From CAVQBP01 sp963740945 (GTDB lineage: Bacteria > Bacteroidota > Ignavibacteria > Ignavibacteriales > Ignavibacteriaceae): a DNA stretch of 64,000 nt. Positions 18,062-26,695 of the stretch are shown here, in pieces; the first letter of the stretch is position 1, and each line of letters starts with the position of its first letter. The stretch spans positions 1-64,000 of the forward strand of contig CAVUGE010000021.1 in NCBI GenBank assembly GCA_963740945.1. The letters are read 5' to 3'. Position numbers and translations under genes: made by a program. The notes beneath the pieces were generated by a model. That model was not told the DNA's origin. It did no database searches and saw only the letters and a list, made by a program, of their open reading frames with translations.

Positions 18062-18355
18062 ATGGTTCCTGCTCAAATAAAGATCATTGAGAAAAAGAAA
18101 TTAAATATTAAATGGGATGATGGTTCGGAATCGAGTATTGAAATTCCAAAGTTGAGAAAGTTTTGTCCATGCGCTACCTGTGCAGCTGAGAAAAATGAAC
18201 AGAGCAAATATTATATTCCAATTGTTTCAGTCGAACAAACTATAATAAAAGATATTTATCCGGTCGGCAGTTATGCAATCGGAATTACCTGGAAAGACGG
18301 GCATAATACCGGAATTTATGAATATGGTTTTCTTAAAGAATTATCCGAGAAATAA
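18062..18355 (+). CDS. DUF971 domain protein
   Basis: This is a small protein (97 aa) of the DUF971/GBBH-like N-terminal family: IKIIEKKKLNIKWDDGSES, then IPKLRKFCPCATCAAE with a CxCxxC group, and GSYAIGITWKDGHNTGIYEYGFL. The domain occurs fused to Mrp/ApbC iron-sulfur carriers or in gamma-butyrobetaine hydroxylase, so an iron-sulfur or metal-linked role is plausible but unproven. It begins on the base after the purC stop and precedes pgsA by 20 bases. Confidence 0.87.
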   Translation: MVPAQIKIIEKKKLNIKWDDGSESSIEIPKLRKFCPCATCAAEKNEQSKYYIPIVSVEQTIIKDIYPVGSYAIGITWKDGHNTGIYEYGFLKELSEK

Positions 18356-18375
18356 ACTTTATTTAAGAAAAACAA

Positions 18376-18972
18376 ATGGTATTACCGAATCAATTAACAA
18401 TTTTAAGAATAATATTAACTCCGGTTTTTCTTTTCTTTTTTCTATCTGATAATCCGCTGCTTAAACAAATTTCGCTGGGTATTTTTATTATTGCAGCATT
18501 AACTGATTGGTATGACGGGTGGTTAGCCAGAAAATTTAATTATATAACCTCATGGGGGAGGTTCTGGGACCCGTTAGCGGATAAAATTTTAACATCTACA
18601 GCATTCCTTGGTTTTGCTTTCCTTCATATTCTGCAGCTATGGATGGTAATAGTTATTTTAATAAGAGATCTGATTATAACAACTCTGCGTGCATATGCAG
18701 ATTACAAAAAAACGCCTTTCCCTACAAGCAATTATGCGAAATGGAAAACTTTTATCCAGATGACCTTTTTATATTACCTATTAATTGTTTATGTAGGAGA
18801 GAATACAGTTCAGTTATATTCCGGGAATGAAAAAATCTTTTCTGTTTTGCTCAACAGCAATTTCATATACTTTACCATGTTGTTCATTACAGTTATAACT
18901 TTCCATTCGGGGGTAACTTATATTTATAAAAACAGGTATTTAATTGCAAAATTATTCGAACGAACGGCTTAA
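18376..18972 (+). CDS. pgsA: CDP-diacylglycerol--glycerol-3-phosphate 3-phosphatidyltransferase
   Basis: This integral membrane CDP-alcohol phosphatidyltransferase makes phosphatidylglycerol phosphate. The signature D-G-x2-A-R-x8-G-x3-D-x3-D is complete in TDWYDGWLARKFNYITSWGR followed by FWDPLADK (about residues 52-80). There are about five hydrophobic segments in 198 residues. It overlaps pgpA by 29 bases, so the two successive steps of phosphatidylglycerol synthesis are translationally linked. Substrate could in principle be another alcohol, but the pgpA partner supports the PGP synthase call. Confidence 0.92.
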   Translation: MVLPNQLTILRIILTPVFLFFFLSDNPLLKQISLGIFIIAALTDWYDGWLARKFNYITSWGRFWDPLADKILTSTAFLGFAFLHILQLWMVIVILIRDLIITTLRAYADYKKTPFPTSNYAKWKTFIQMTFLYYLLIVYVGENTVQLYSGNEKIFSVLLNSNFIYFTMLFITVITFHSGVTYIYKNRYLIAKLFERTA

Positions 18973-19414
18973 CTTTTTCGAAAAACTACTTGGTTCCGGA
19001 TTTTATACAGGCTATATCCCTTTTATACCAGGCACATACGGAAGTTTTGCTGCATTAATTATTTATTATATACCGGGTTTTGAAAATCCATTTATATTGA
19101 TTCCTGCAATAATTATTTTTACTTTTTACGGAATTTATGTCGGAAACAAATTTGAAATTGTATATGGGAAAGATCCATCTGAATGTACAATAGATGAAGT
19201 AGTGGGTATGTGGATTAGTTTATTATTTCTCCCCAAAACCGTAATTATTTCAATTTCGACCTTCATTATCTGGAGAATTCTAGATATCATTAAACCGTTT
19301 CCTGCTCGAAATTTTGAAAAATTAAAGGGAGGTTTGGGAATAATCATGGACGACATTGCATCAGGTATCTACACTCTCATTATTGTTCACCTTATTTTAA
19401 TTATCTTTGGATAA
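18944..19414 (+). CDS. pgpA: Phosphatidylglycerophosphatase A
   Basis: PgpA dephosphorylates PGP to phosphatidylglycerol in the inner membrane. The protein is 156 residues with family marks GSGFYTGYIPFIPGTYGS (about 17-34), DPSECTIDEVVGMW near 78-91, and a late IIMDDIASGIYT near 131-142 with the catalytic acidic residues. Several transmembrane segments are evident. It overlaps pgsA by 29 bases and precedes cinA by 21 bases; the pgsA-pgpA-cinA-recA order is known from many bacteria. Confidence 0.95.
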   Translation: MQNYSNERLNFFEKLLGSGFYTGYIPFIPGTYGSFAALIIYYIPGFENPFILIPAIIIFTFYGIYVGNKFEIVYGKDPSECTIDEVVGMWISLLFLPKTVIISISTFIIWRILDIIKPFPARNFEKLKGGLGIIMDDIASGIYTLIIVHLILIIFG

Positions 19415-19435
19415 GAAATAAATCTAATTGGAAAT

Positions 19436-20689
19436 ATGAATGCTTATATAATAACAATAGGTGATGAAATTTTAACCGGGCAGACCCTAAATACCAATGC
19501 CGGTTTTATCGGAGAAAAATTAGCGGACATTCAAATTAATATTAGAAAAGCCTCTATTGTTGGAGATAGTGAGGAGGATATTCTGAATGAATTTAAATCA
19601 GGATGGGAAGATCATGATCTTACAATAGTTACAGGGGGGTTGGGTCCAACGCATGATGATATAACCAGGCAATGTGTTGTTAAGTTTTTCAATACAGAAC
19701 TGGAAATGAATGAAGAAGTTCTGGATGATATAAAAGCTTTATTTCAAAAATCGGGAAGGGAAGTTACAAAAATTAATGAAAACCAGGCTTTACTTCCCAA
19801 AACTGCTCAAGTAATTAGAAATTATCTTGGTACAGCTCCGGGCATGTGGATAGAAAAAAACGATAAAATATTTATTGCTTTGCCCGGTGTGCCTTTTGAA
19901 ATGATTGCAATGATGAAGAATTATATAATTCCCCAGCTGGAAGATAAGCTCCAAAAGAGTACAGTGATAAAAAGGTCAATCCTTCAAACTACAGGGATAT
20001 TTGAATCTGCGTTATATGAAAAATTAGGTAATATTGATGAACTCTTAACCGGGTCGAAGCTGGCATTTCTTCCCACACCGCAAGGTGTGAGACTCAGAAT
20101 AACAGTTGAAGAAGAAAATGAAGAGGCTGCAAAAAACAAATTAAGTGAAATTGAACAAAAAATTAAAAGTAAAGCCGGAAGATTTATTTATGCTGTAAAT
20201 GATGCAGCACTTGAAGAAGTGGTCGGCAGGATGCTTAAAGAGAGGGGATTAAAAATAGCACTCGCCGAATCATGTACCGGTGGCTACGTTTCCCATTTAC
20301 TGACAAATATTTCCGGTAGCAGCAACTACTTTGAAAGAGGCATAGTCGCTTATAGTAATGCTGCAAAAGTTGAGATATTAAAAGTTAATGAAGATACAAT
20401 AGCAGAATATGGTGCGGTCAGTTTAGAAATTGCCCGCCAGATGGCCGAGGGCGCAAGAGCAACAAGCGGAGCAGATATAGGTTTATCAATTACAGGATTA
20501 TTAGGACCAACGGGTGCTACTCCAGGTAAACCAATCGGCCTGGTATATATTGGATTCTGTGATGAAACAGTCTGTACAGCAAAAAAGTTTACATTTGGAG
20601 AAGATAGATTAGTGAATAAACAGAGAACGGCTCAGGCGGCACTTGAAATGGTGAGGCGTTCGCTTTTGGGAATTCCGTACGATGACTAG
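19436..20689 (+). CDS. cinA: CinA (competence/damage-inducible; nicotinamide-nucleotide amidase)
   Basis: This is a full-length two-domain CinA (417 aa). The N-terminal MoCF/COG1058 domain starts AYIITIGDEILTGQTLNTN, with VTGGLGPTHDDITRQ near 63-77 and IFIALPGVPFEMIAMM near 145-160 (ADP-ribose pyrophosphatase-like). The C-terminal PncC domain carries LAESCTGGYVSHLLTNISGS near 279-298 and GADIGLSITGLLGPTGATPG near 344-363, and deamidates NMN. It recycles pyridine nucleotide by-products. It overlaps thpR by eight bases and lies upstream of recA, as in several other phyla. Confidence 0.96.
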   Translation: MNAYIITIGDEILTGQTLNTNAGFIGEKLADIQINIRKASIVGDSEEDILNEFKSGWEDHDLTIVTGGLGPTHDDITRQCVVKFFNTELEMNEEVLDDIKALFQKSGREVTKINENQALLPKTAQVIRNYLGTAPGMWIEKNDKIFIALPGVPFEMIAMMKNYIIPQLEDKLQKSTVIKRSILQTTGIFESALYEKLGNIDELLTGSKLAFLPTPQGVRLRITVEEENEEAAKNKLSEIEQKIKSKAGRFIYAVNDAALEEVVGRMLKERGLKIALAESCTGGYVSHLLTNISGSSNYFERGIVAYSNAAKVEILKVNEDTIAEYGAVSLEIARQMAEGARATSGADIGLSITGLLGPTGATPGKPIGLVYIGFCDETVCTAKKFTFGEDRLVNKQRTAQAALEMVRRSLLGIPYDD

Positions 20690-21230
20690 ACTGTTTATTG
20701 CTCTAAAAATTCCTGATGATATAAAAAAGGAAATTTTTGAACTCAGAGATAAAATATTACCGGATCAGGAAAAATATAAATGGGAAAAAGAAGAAAAAGT
20801 TCATTTAACCTTAAAGTTTATAGGTGATGTTGAAGAGAGTAAGGTTGAAAAAATTTCACAATCTTTAGATTTTATTGAAAATTATATTAAATTGCGATGC
20901 AGACTTTCTGATTTTGGTTTTTTTTATAAAAGAGGGATAGCAAAAATTCTTTGGGTTAGTCTTTCAACGGATAATTCTCTATATAAGTTAGTAGATGAGA
21001 TAAATATTGCTTTGGAACAATTATCAATTCCGAAGGAGGAAAGAAAGTTTAAACCGCATGTGACCTTATTAAGAATGAAAAATAAAGAATCAAAAGACTT
21101 TATAAATAGATTTGAAAAATTTCAAATTCCGGAGATTATATTTGCAGCAGATGAAGTAGTATTAATTAAAAGTGATCTGCTTCCTGATACATCAAAATAT
21201 ACTATAATAAAAAAATATAAATTAAAATGA
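20682..21230 (+). CDS. thpR: RNA 2',3'-cyclic phosphodiesterase (LigT-like)
   Basis: This is a 2H-phosphoesterase (182 aa). The first HxT motif is KVHLTLKFIGDV (about residues 44-55) and the second is FKPHVTLLRM near 124-133, together forming the active site that opens 2',3'-cyclic phosphates to 2'-phosphates. The N-terminus TRLFIALKIPDDI is standard. The gene sits between cinA (eight-base overlap) and recA (12-base gap), the cinA-ligT-recA arrangement known from Deinococcus and others, suggesting shared expression with recombination. Confidence 0.92.
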   Translation: MTRLFIALKIPDDIKKEIFELRDKILPDQEKYKWEKEEKVHLTLKFIGDVEESKVEKISQSLDFIENYIKLRCRLSDFGFFYKRGIAKILWVSLSTDNSLYKLVDEINIALEQLSIPKEERKFKPHVTLLRMKNKESKDFINRFEKFQIPEIIFAADEVVLIKSDLLPDTSKYTIIKKYKLK

Positions 21231-21242
21231 TTTGGAGGAATA

Positions 21243-22323
21243 ATGGCTTCTGATAAAAGCACAGTGTCTCCCGATAGAGACCAAAAAATGAAAATTATTG
21301 AAGATGCAATTTTATCTATTGAAAAGACATATGGTAAAGGTTCCATAATGAAACTTGGAGACGGTGTAATCAATCAAATTGAATCTATACCGACGGGTGC
21401 TCTTTCTCTTGATTATGCATTGGGGATTGGGGGAATACCGCGTGGAAGGGTAACTGAAGTTTACGGACCTGAATCAAGCGGTAAAACGACTTTATGTCTT
21501 CATGTTATTGCTGAAGCACAAAAAACGGGAGGATTAGCAGCGTTTATAGATGCTGAACATGCACTTGATGTTCAATATGCAAAGCGGCTTGGTGTTGATA
21601 CTGCAAATCTTCTTCTTTCACAGCCTGATTTTGGCGAACAGGCTCTGGAAATTACAGATACTCTCGTTAGAAGCAATGCTCTTGATATAATTGTCATTGA
21701 CTCTGTTGCCGCATTAGTTCCGCGATCGGAAATTGAAGGTGAAATGGGTGATGCAACTATGGCAGTCCAGGCCAGGTTAATGTCTCAGGCTTTGCGAAAA
21801 TTGACAGGAGCAATCTCAAAATCTAAAACTGCTGTTATATTTATAAACCAGCTTCGAAGTAAGATTGGAGTTATGTTCGGTAATCCTGAAACAACCACCG
21901 GGGGCAATGCACTTAAATTTTATGCATCTTTAAGGCTTGATATAAGGAGAATTGCTGCAATAAAAGATGGTACTGAAGTTATTGGGAATAGAACGAAAGT
22001 TAAAATTGTGAAGAGCAAAGTTGCTCCTCCTTTTAAAAGAAGTGGAATTTGATATTCTGTACAACGAAGGAATCAGCAAATCCGGCGACCTTCTTGATTT
22101 GGCTGTTAATCTTGGAATAATCAAAAAGAGCGGAGCATGGTTTACTTATAATGAGGAAAGATTCCAGGGAAGAGAACAATTCCGGCAAAAATTAATTGAA
22201 GATTCAGATCTTAATCAAAAGATCGAAAAAGAAGTAAAAACGAAACTGGGAATTAATAAAGAAGATAAGGAAAAGGCAAACTCAGAAGATAAATCGGGAA
22301 AAGAGAAAAAAAATTCGAAGTGA
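21243..22323 (+). CDS. recA: Recombinase RecA, reading frame broken by a +1 frameshift
   Basis: RecA forms filaments on ssDNA and drives strand exchange and LexA cleavage. The first frame (21243-22052, 269 aa) has Walker A GPESSGKTTL (75-84), VIDSVAALVPRSEIEG, and the L2 loop GNPETTTGGNALKFYASLRL. After KVAPPFK it runs into RSGI-stop. The expected continuation, EVEFDILYNEGISKSGDLLD to the acidic/lysine tail, is found in the +1 frame up to 22323. One extra A in the AAAA at 22035-22038 explains everything; removing it restores a normal 359-residue RecA. Either an assembly or sequencing indel, a real mutation, or (less likely) +1 recoding on the slippery AAA-A. GGAGG precedes the ATG. Confidence 0.93.
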
Positions 22324-22338
22324 AAATTTTATCTTAAG

Positions 22339-22486
22339 TAACAGAAGTTATACAAAATCGATTTTTGAAAGATGACATCTTTGATTTTAAGATTAAGGTT
22401 TTATCTGAATTTACATTTTAAAAAAAAAGTAAGAATGATTTTTCTTTTTTAAAGATGTCATCTTTACATCTGTGTAACTTCTGTTA
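22339..22486. repeat. MITE-like inverted-repeat element between recA and an MFS gene
   Basis: This is a 148-bp element with terminal inverted repeats: left TAACAGAAGTTATACA and right TGTGTAACTTCTGTTA. Inside each end is a second inverted block, AAAGATGACATCTTT (22368-22382) and AAAGATGTCATCTTT (22451-22465). The outer TA on both sides fits a TA target duplication, as produced by IS630/mariner-type elements (inference). No coding frame lies inside. It can also act as a bidirectional terminator between the converging genes. A third arm copy lies at 25408-25453. Confidence 0.8.
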
Positions 22487-22502
22487 TTAAATATTAATAT
22501 TT

Positions 22503-23747
22503 TTATTTGTTCTTCTTAACAAACGGAACATCAACACGCTGCAGAATAATTAACCCGGTTAGAAAGAAGAATCCAATTGCCAATGCTGCAAATCTTTCGT
22601 TGGATAAGTCGGAAATAATACCATAAAACAAAGGTCCGACAACTGCAGAAGACTTTCCGAACAGGCCATCATAAAATCCAAAAAACTCACCTTCTCTTTC
22701 TTTAGGCGTTAAAAGTGCCATTAAGCTTCTGCTGCAGCTTTGAGATGAACCTATCGATGCACCTGCTAATAAACCAATTATATAAAATTCAAAAACTGTG
22801 TTCACAAAAAATGCACCTACTACGACAATCAGCCAGATAAACAATGTAATGGTTATAGTTTTTTTCGGTCCGATATGATCGGATATTATTCCAAAAATGA
22901 AGGAGCCTATTACTGCAGTACTCTGTACTATGACAAAAAAATAAATTATTTCTGCATCACTCATTTTTAAGATATTTGCAGCAAAAATTGAAGCAAATGA
23001 GATAATAGTAATTATCGCGTCATTATAGAGAAAGAAAGCAAATAAAAATCTTGATACTGCGGGATATTTATTTTGAAAAAAGATTGCTTTCAATGTCGAA
23101 AAGCTTTTACCGGTACCACTTTTGATTATATCAGTTTTAATTCTATTTCCAGTTTTCGGTTCACTTATAAATAAAAAAAGAGGGAGGGAAAAAACCAGGA
23201 AGAAAGCTGCTGCTACAACAAAAGATAGTCTTATATAGTAATAATAATCAGATGATGTTTGTGGGGGCAGTAAAACCATCACTATTAATAATACTACCAG
23301 TGCACCGACATACCCCATAGCAAATCCGTAGCCTGATACTCTCCCGAAATTTTTCTTATCGGTAAGGTTTGGGAGAAAGGCGTCATAAAATACAAGTCCT
23401 CCTTCAAATCCGATATTTGCAAAAACAAATAGAATAAATCCTAAGAGTATATCTCCTTTCTCAACAAAAAACATGAAAGCGGTACAAATAACTGATAGAA
23501 GAGTTAACAAGAGTAAAAATCTTTTCCTATTTCCGGAGACATCGGCAATTGCACCAAGGGGGGGGCTAAAAAGTGCTGCAATTACCATAGAGACACTTAC
23601 TGCCAATCCCCATATCCACTTTTGACCGCCTGTTACAAAATTTGAGAAATATTTGGAATATATAACCGTAACAATGATTACGGAAAAAGCAGTATTAGCA
23701 AAATCGAACAATGACCATATAAAAATTCTGCCTTTATCTTTTAACAT
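22503..23747 (-). CDS. MFS transporter, UMF1/Atg22-like family
   Basis: This is a 12-helix major facilitator protein (414 aa). The N-terminus IFIWSLFDFANTAFSVIIVT is diagnostic for the UMF1 (unknown major facilitator 1)/Atg22-like family. Other marks are SPPLGAIADVSGNRKRFL near 61-78 (cytoplasmic loop 2-3) and LAGASIGSSQSCSRSLMALL near 334-353. Fungal Atg22 exports amino acids from vacuoles; the bacterial substrate is unknown. It follows nusB by 18 bases on the minus strand and converges with recA across the repeat element. Confidence 0.86.
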   Translation of the reverse strand: MLKDKGRIFIWSLFDFANTAFSVIIVTVIYSKYFSNFVTGGQKWIWGLAVSVSMVIAALFSPPLGAIADVSGNRKRFLLLLTLLSVICTAFMFFVEKGDILLGFILFVFANIGFEGGLVFYDAFLPNLTDKKNFGRVSGYGFAMGYVGALVVLLIVMVLLPPQTSSDYYYYIRLSFVVAAAFFLVFSLPLFLFISEPKTGNRIKTDIIKSGTGKSFSTLKAIFFQNKYPAVSRFLFAFFLYNDAIITIISFASIFAANILKMSDAEIIYFFVIVQSTAVIGSFIFGIISDHIGPKKTITITLFIWLIVVVGAFFVNTVFEFYIIGLLAGASIGSSQSCSRSLMALLTPKEREGEFFGFYDGLFGKSSAVVGPLFYGIISDLSNERFAALAIGFFFLTGLIILQRVDVPFVKKNK

Positions 23748-23765
23748 AAATATTGTTTTTTGAAG

Positions 23766-24254
23766 TTATTTTTTTGGTGTGTCAGGTACTTGTCTAATAG
23801 ATTCTTGAAGTAAGCCTCTCCCGGATTTATTAAGATTCCCGTTGCTCTTTAATTCGGAAAGTACAGTATCCAAAATACCATTTATAAATTTCCCGCTGCC
23901 AGCGGTGCTGAATATTTTTGCAATTTCTATTACTTCATTAATAGACACTTTTGGTGGTATATCCGGAAAATACAAGAGCTCGCAAATTCCCATCCGTAAA
24001 AGAATTTTATCAATTAAGGCTATCCTGTTCATTTCCCAATTATCAACTCTTTGCTTAATCATTTCGTCCAGAGCGGTACAATGGATCAAAACTCTATTTA
24101 TAAGATTATGAGCAAAGTCTTCATCTATTTTTTCAGGAATATCTGTAAGGATTTCTTTTTCGAGAAAATTAAGGTTTTCTTTATTCATTTCATACGCATA
24201 CAAAACCTGTAATACTCTTTCGCGGATGATTCTTCGCTTAAAAACTTGCGGCAT
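23766..24254 (-). CDS. nusB: Transcription antitermination factor NusB
   Basis: NusB pairs with NusE (S10) on boxA RNA for rRNA antitermination. The protein (162 aa) starts RRIIRERVLQVLYAYEMNKE, has the middle NWEMNRIALIDKILLRMGICELLY (about 86-109) and ends PPKVSINEVIEIAKIFSTAG plus KFINGILDTVLSEL. All are typical NusB helices; the protein is slightly extended at the C-terminus. It is first in a two-gene minus-strand unit with the UMF1 transporter. Its spacing from the ElyC-like gene (about 95 bases) suggests separate transcription. Confidence 0.95.
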   Translation of the reverse strand: MPQVFKRRIIRERVLQVLYAYEMNKENLNFLEKEILTDIPEKIDEDFAHNLINRVLIHCTALDEMIKQRVDNWEMNRIALIDKILLRMGICELLYFPDIPPKVSINEVIEIAKIFSTAGSGKFINGILDTVLSELKSNGNLNKSGRGLLQESIRQVPDTPKK

Positions 24255-24348
24255 ACAACCTCACTTTACAAAGAACAACTGTTTCAATATATCTTAAATT
24301 TTACGGAACCTGCAAATCTTTATAATAATAAAATACAATATTAAAAAA

Positions 24349-25401
24349 TTAAATGGCAAATAGCCAAAAAGCTAAAAGTGCTATACTCTCTCTTCCTGAA
24401 TTATATATTTTCCCTTCCTTGCTCATGAATATATCGGAGGCTACGAGATAAGTCTTGATGTTATAAAATTTACATATCTCTTCAGCCCTTGCTAAATGAT
24501 AGGGAGCTGAGACTAAAATAATATTATTAATTCTTTTCTTTTTTATTAATTCATCCCGGATAAAATGTATCTGTTCAGATGTTGAGGTCGTTTTTTCTTC
24601 TATCCAGATATTTACCGGATCAATCCCTTTTCTTAGTAAATAATTAAAGGCAACCCTTGCTTCACTTAATTCTCCAGGAGCATTGCTTCCGGTTAATTGT
24701 ATTTGATTCACTATTCCTTTATTATATAATTCAATCGCTTTCTCAATCCTAGATTGCAGACTCGGGCTTGGTATATTATGGGACCAAACAGCAGCTCCCA
24801 AAACTACCGCAACATTCTTTCCATTACTGTTAAGTTTGGGATATTCCAGATCAATTTTCTTCAAGAATGAAAATAAAAAAGCAAATATTAATAAACCTAT
24901 TAAAATTATTACCGAATCAACTAAGGAAGTTAAAAATAAATTTTCAGTTTCAAATACCTTAAGCCATATAAAAGTTATAAAAAATATAAGAGTATATTGA
25001 TAAATGAAAAATACTGCTCCGGAAATAATTCTATTAAGCGGATGATAAAATATATAAAGGTTTGAACGGGAAATCGGAATTATTGTACATATATAAGCTA
25101 TTAGTAGCAGTAGGGAAATAGTAATAGCAAACCATATAAGCATTTTTCCATTATACTTAATACTTCTTCGAGTGGAGTAGACTAAAATTCCAATTATTAA
25201 GATAATTATAAAAAATAGGTTGAGTATATTCCCTATAACTTGAATTCTAAATTCTGAAATTGAAAGGTTCTGGTTTTTATATTTTATAAGAAAAAGAAAC
25301 AGCAGATTTAAAATCAATAAAACAACGACAAGTGTAGAACTCCATTTTTTTGATAGCATTGACATTATCATCCGGTAAAAATTAAGTAGGAACTTCAGCA
25401 A
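24349..25401 (-). CDS. ElyC/SanA/YdcF family (DUF218) membrane protein
   Basis: This 350-residue protein has about five hydrophobic helices in the first 180 residues, then a DUF218 domain: VAVVLGAAVWSHNIPSPSLQ with the family Gly-rich start, RIEKAIELYNKG, IQLTGSNAPGELSEA, the EEKTTSTSEQI loop and ILVSAPYHLARAEEIC. Relatives (ElyC, SanA, YdcF) affect envelope integrity and undecaprenyl-carrier use. The start is uncertain: TTG at 25401 gives the longest frame, while ATGs at 25371 and 25365 also precede the first helix. The start lies seven bases from a repeat arm, so regulation may have been changed by that insertion. Confidence 0.8.
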   Translation of the reverse strand: MLKFLLNFYRMIMSMLSKKWSSTLVVVLLILNLLFLFLIKYKNQNLSISEFRIQVIGNILNLFFIIILIIGILVYSTRRSIKYNGKMLIWFAITISLLLLIAYICTIIPISRSNLYIFYHPLNRIISGAVFFIYQYTLIFFITFIWLKVFETENLFLTSLVDSVIILIGLLIFAFLFSFLKKIDLEYPKLNSNGKNVAVVLGAAVWSHNIPSPSLQSRIEKAIELYNKGIVNQIQLTGSNAPGELSEARVAFNYLLRKGIDPVNIWIEEKTTSTSEQIHFIRDELIKKKRINNIILVSAPYHLARAEEICKFYNIKTYLVASDIFMSKEGKIYNSGRESIALLAFWLFAI

Positions 25402-25407
25402 CTTTAC

Positions 25408-25453
25408 TTAACAGAAGTTACGCAAGAACCGGTATTTGAAAGATGATATCTTT
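25408..25453. repeat. Solitary arm of the inverted-repeat family
   Basis: The sequence TTAACAGAAGTTACGCA, then GGTATTTGAAAGATGATATC and TTT, matches the left end of the element at 22339, including the spacing between the outer arm and the AAAGAT block. No second arm is seen nearby, so this is a truncated copy or a single REP-like unit. It sits directly upstream of the ElyC-like gene start. Confidence 0.7.
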
Positions 25454-25973
25454 ATTTTATAAAATAAATACCTTTACTAAACTTTAAGTTGACTTTTACA
25501 AATATAATAATATTTGACAATTCTTTTGTTTGTGTTATATCGGATTATTATTGTACAGAGGTCATAAAGGTTATTTATAGGATATTAATTTAGGGATAAT
25601 TAGGCAGGGAGGCAAAAAAATCTAGTGGAAAATAAGAAGAAAATCGCACAATGATCCTCTCGACTGAAGAATCTGAATAATTATTTTATTTCGCCTTTTT
25701 GGGGTTTTGGGATTTAAGTTATTTTATAGTATCTATCTACAATAATATCACACTTTCAGTGTTCAAAATTCTGTTAACAGAGCGAGAGTTGATTTTATTT
25801 TGGTCAGATATATAATATTTAATTGAAAAAGTATAAAAATTTAATTGGAATTTAATAATTCTTTTTTTTATTATTACCTAATAGGGAGTAGGTCAATTTG
25901 CTTAAATCCAATTCTAAGATTCATTTTTTCTATTTCATACATTATATTGTTAATTTAATTTGAGGTAAATGTT
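25454..25973. other. Intergenic region with small palindromes
   Basis: This 520-base gene-free region is divergent between the ElyC-like gene and the secreted protein at 25974. It contains a 13-base hairpin ACACT-TTC-AGTGT (25750-25762) and a perfect 12-bp palindrome TCTGTTAACAGA (25770-25781), which could be a regulator site or RNA structure. No ORF above about 20 codons with a plausible start, no tRNA and no T-tract terminator is seen. Confidence 0.45.
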
Positions 25974-26615
25974 ATGAAAAAGCAGCTTTATATATTCAGA
26001 TATTTGATTTCTACTTCTATCATCTTTTTCTTATTTAATATTACTGTTTTTAGTCAGACTACAGATATTCCTGTAGTAAGTTCACCGATTGATAAGAATG
26101 ATATCATACCCGAAGGCTGGTATAAAAGCGGTACACAGCCTCAGGATTATTCTATAGGAATTGACCGGGTTCTGAGTAAGAGCGGGAATTCATCAGCATA
26201 TATAAAATCCCTGGAGCTTAAACCCTCAGGTTCATGTGATCTAATGCAGGAAATAAAAGCAGAAAATTATCGAGGTGAAAGGGTAAGGTTATCCGGATAT
26301 GTTAAAACAAAATTTATTTCATATTGGGCAGGATTGCTTATGATCGTTGAAGATCCGTTAGGCCGTACAATTGTGTTTGATAACATGCAGAATAGACCTA
26401 TTGTAGGATCATCAGATTGGGTAAAATATGAAATCGTTCTGGATATACCTCAAAATAGCGATAAGATCCTATTCGGAGTTTCTCTGCATGGTAAAGGTGA
26501 AGTCTGGCTGGATGATTTAAAATTGTTGGTTGTCAACAAAAATGTGCCATTAACAGATCTCAGCGGTAAATTGCCCGCTGCACTTTATCCCGAAAATATG
26601 GATTTTGAGAAATAA
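25974..26615 (+). CDS. Secreted protein with carbohydrate-binding-like domain
   Basis: This 213-residue protein has a signal peptide (about residues 1-29, ending FSQT). The mature part has one beta-sandwich: GWYKSGTQPQDYSIGIDR, then SSAYIKSLELKPSGSCDLMQ, RGERVRLSGYVKT, WVKYEIVLDIPQNSDKI and GEVWLDDLKL. This order matches jelly-roll modules of the CenC/CBM type that end in a VWLDDL strand. It has no catalytic domain. GAGGTAA lies upstream of the ATG. Binding target unknown; the protein is probably periplasmic or surface exposed. Confidence 0.72.
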   Translation: MKKQLYIFRYLISTSIIFFLFNITVFSQTTDIPVVSSPIDKNDIIPEGWYKSGTQPQDYSIGIDRVLSKSGNSSAYIKSLELKPSGSCDLMQEIKAENYRGERVRLSGYVKTKFISYWAGLLMIVEDPLGRTIVFDNMQNRPIVGSSDWVKYEIVLDIPQNSDKILFGVSLHGKGEVWLDDLKLLVVNKNVPLTDLSGKLPAALYPENMDFEK

Positions 26616-26695
26616 TCTTTATCTTATTGATTATTTATAATGTTTAAGAGAAATATTAATAAAACTTTTTGAGATATAACTCTAAATAAAATTGG

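Noticed and set aside
22030..22040. Possible programmed -1 frameshift heptamer in recA (TTTTAAAA)
   Set aside because: The continuation of RecA lies in the +1 frame, so a -1 slippery heptamer cannot explain it; an indel is simpler.
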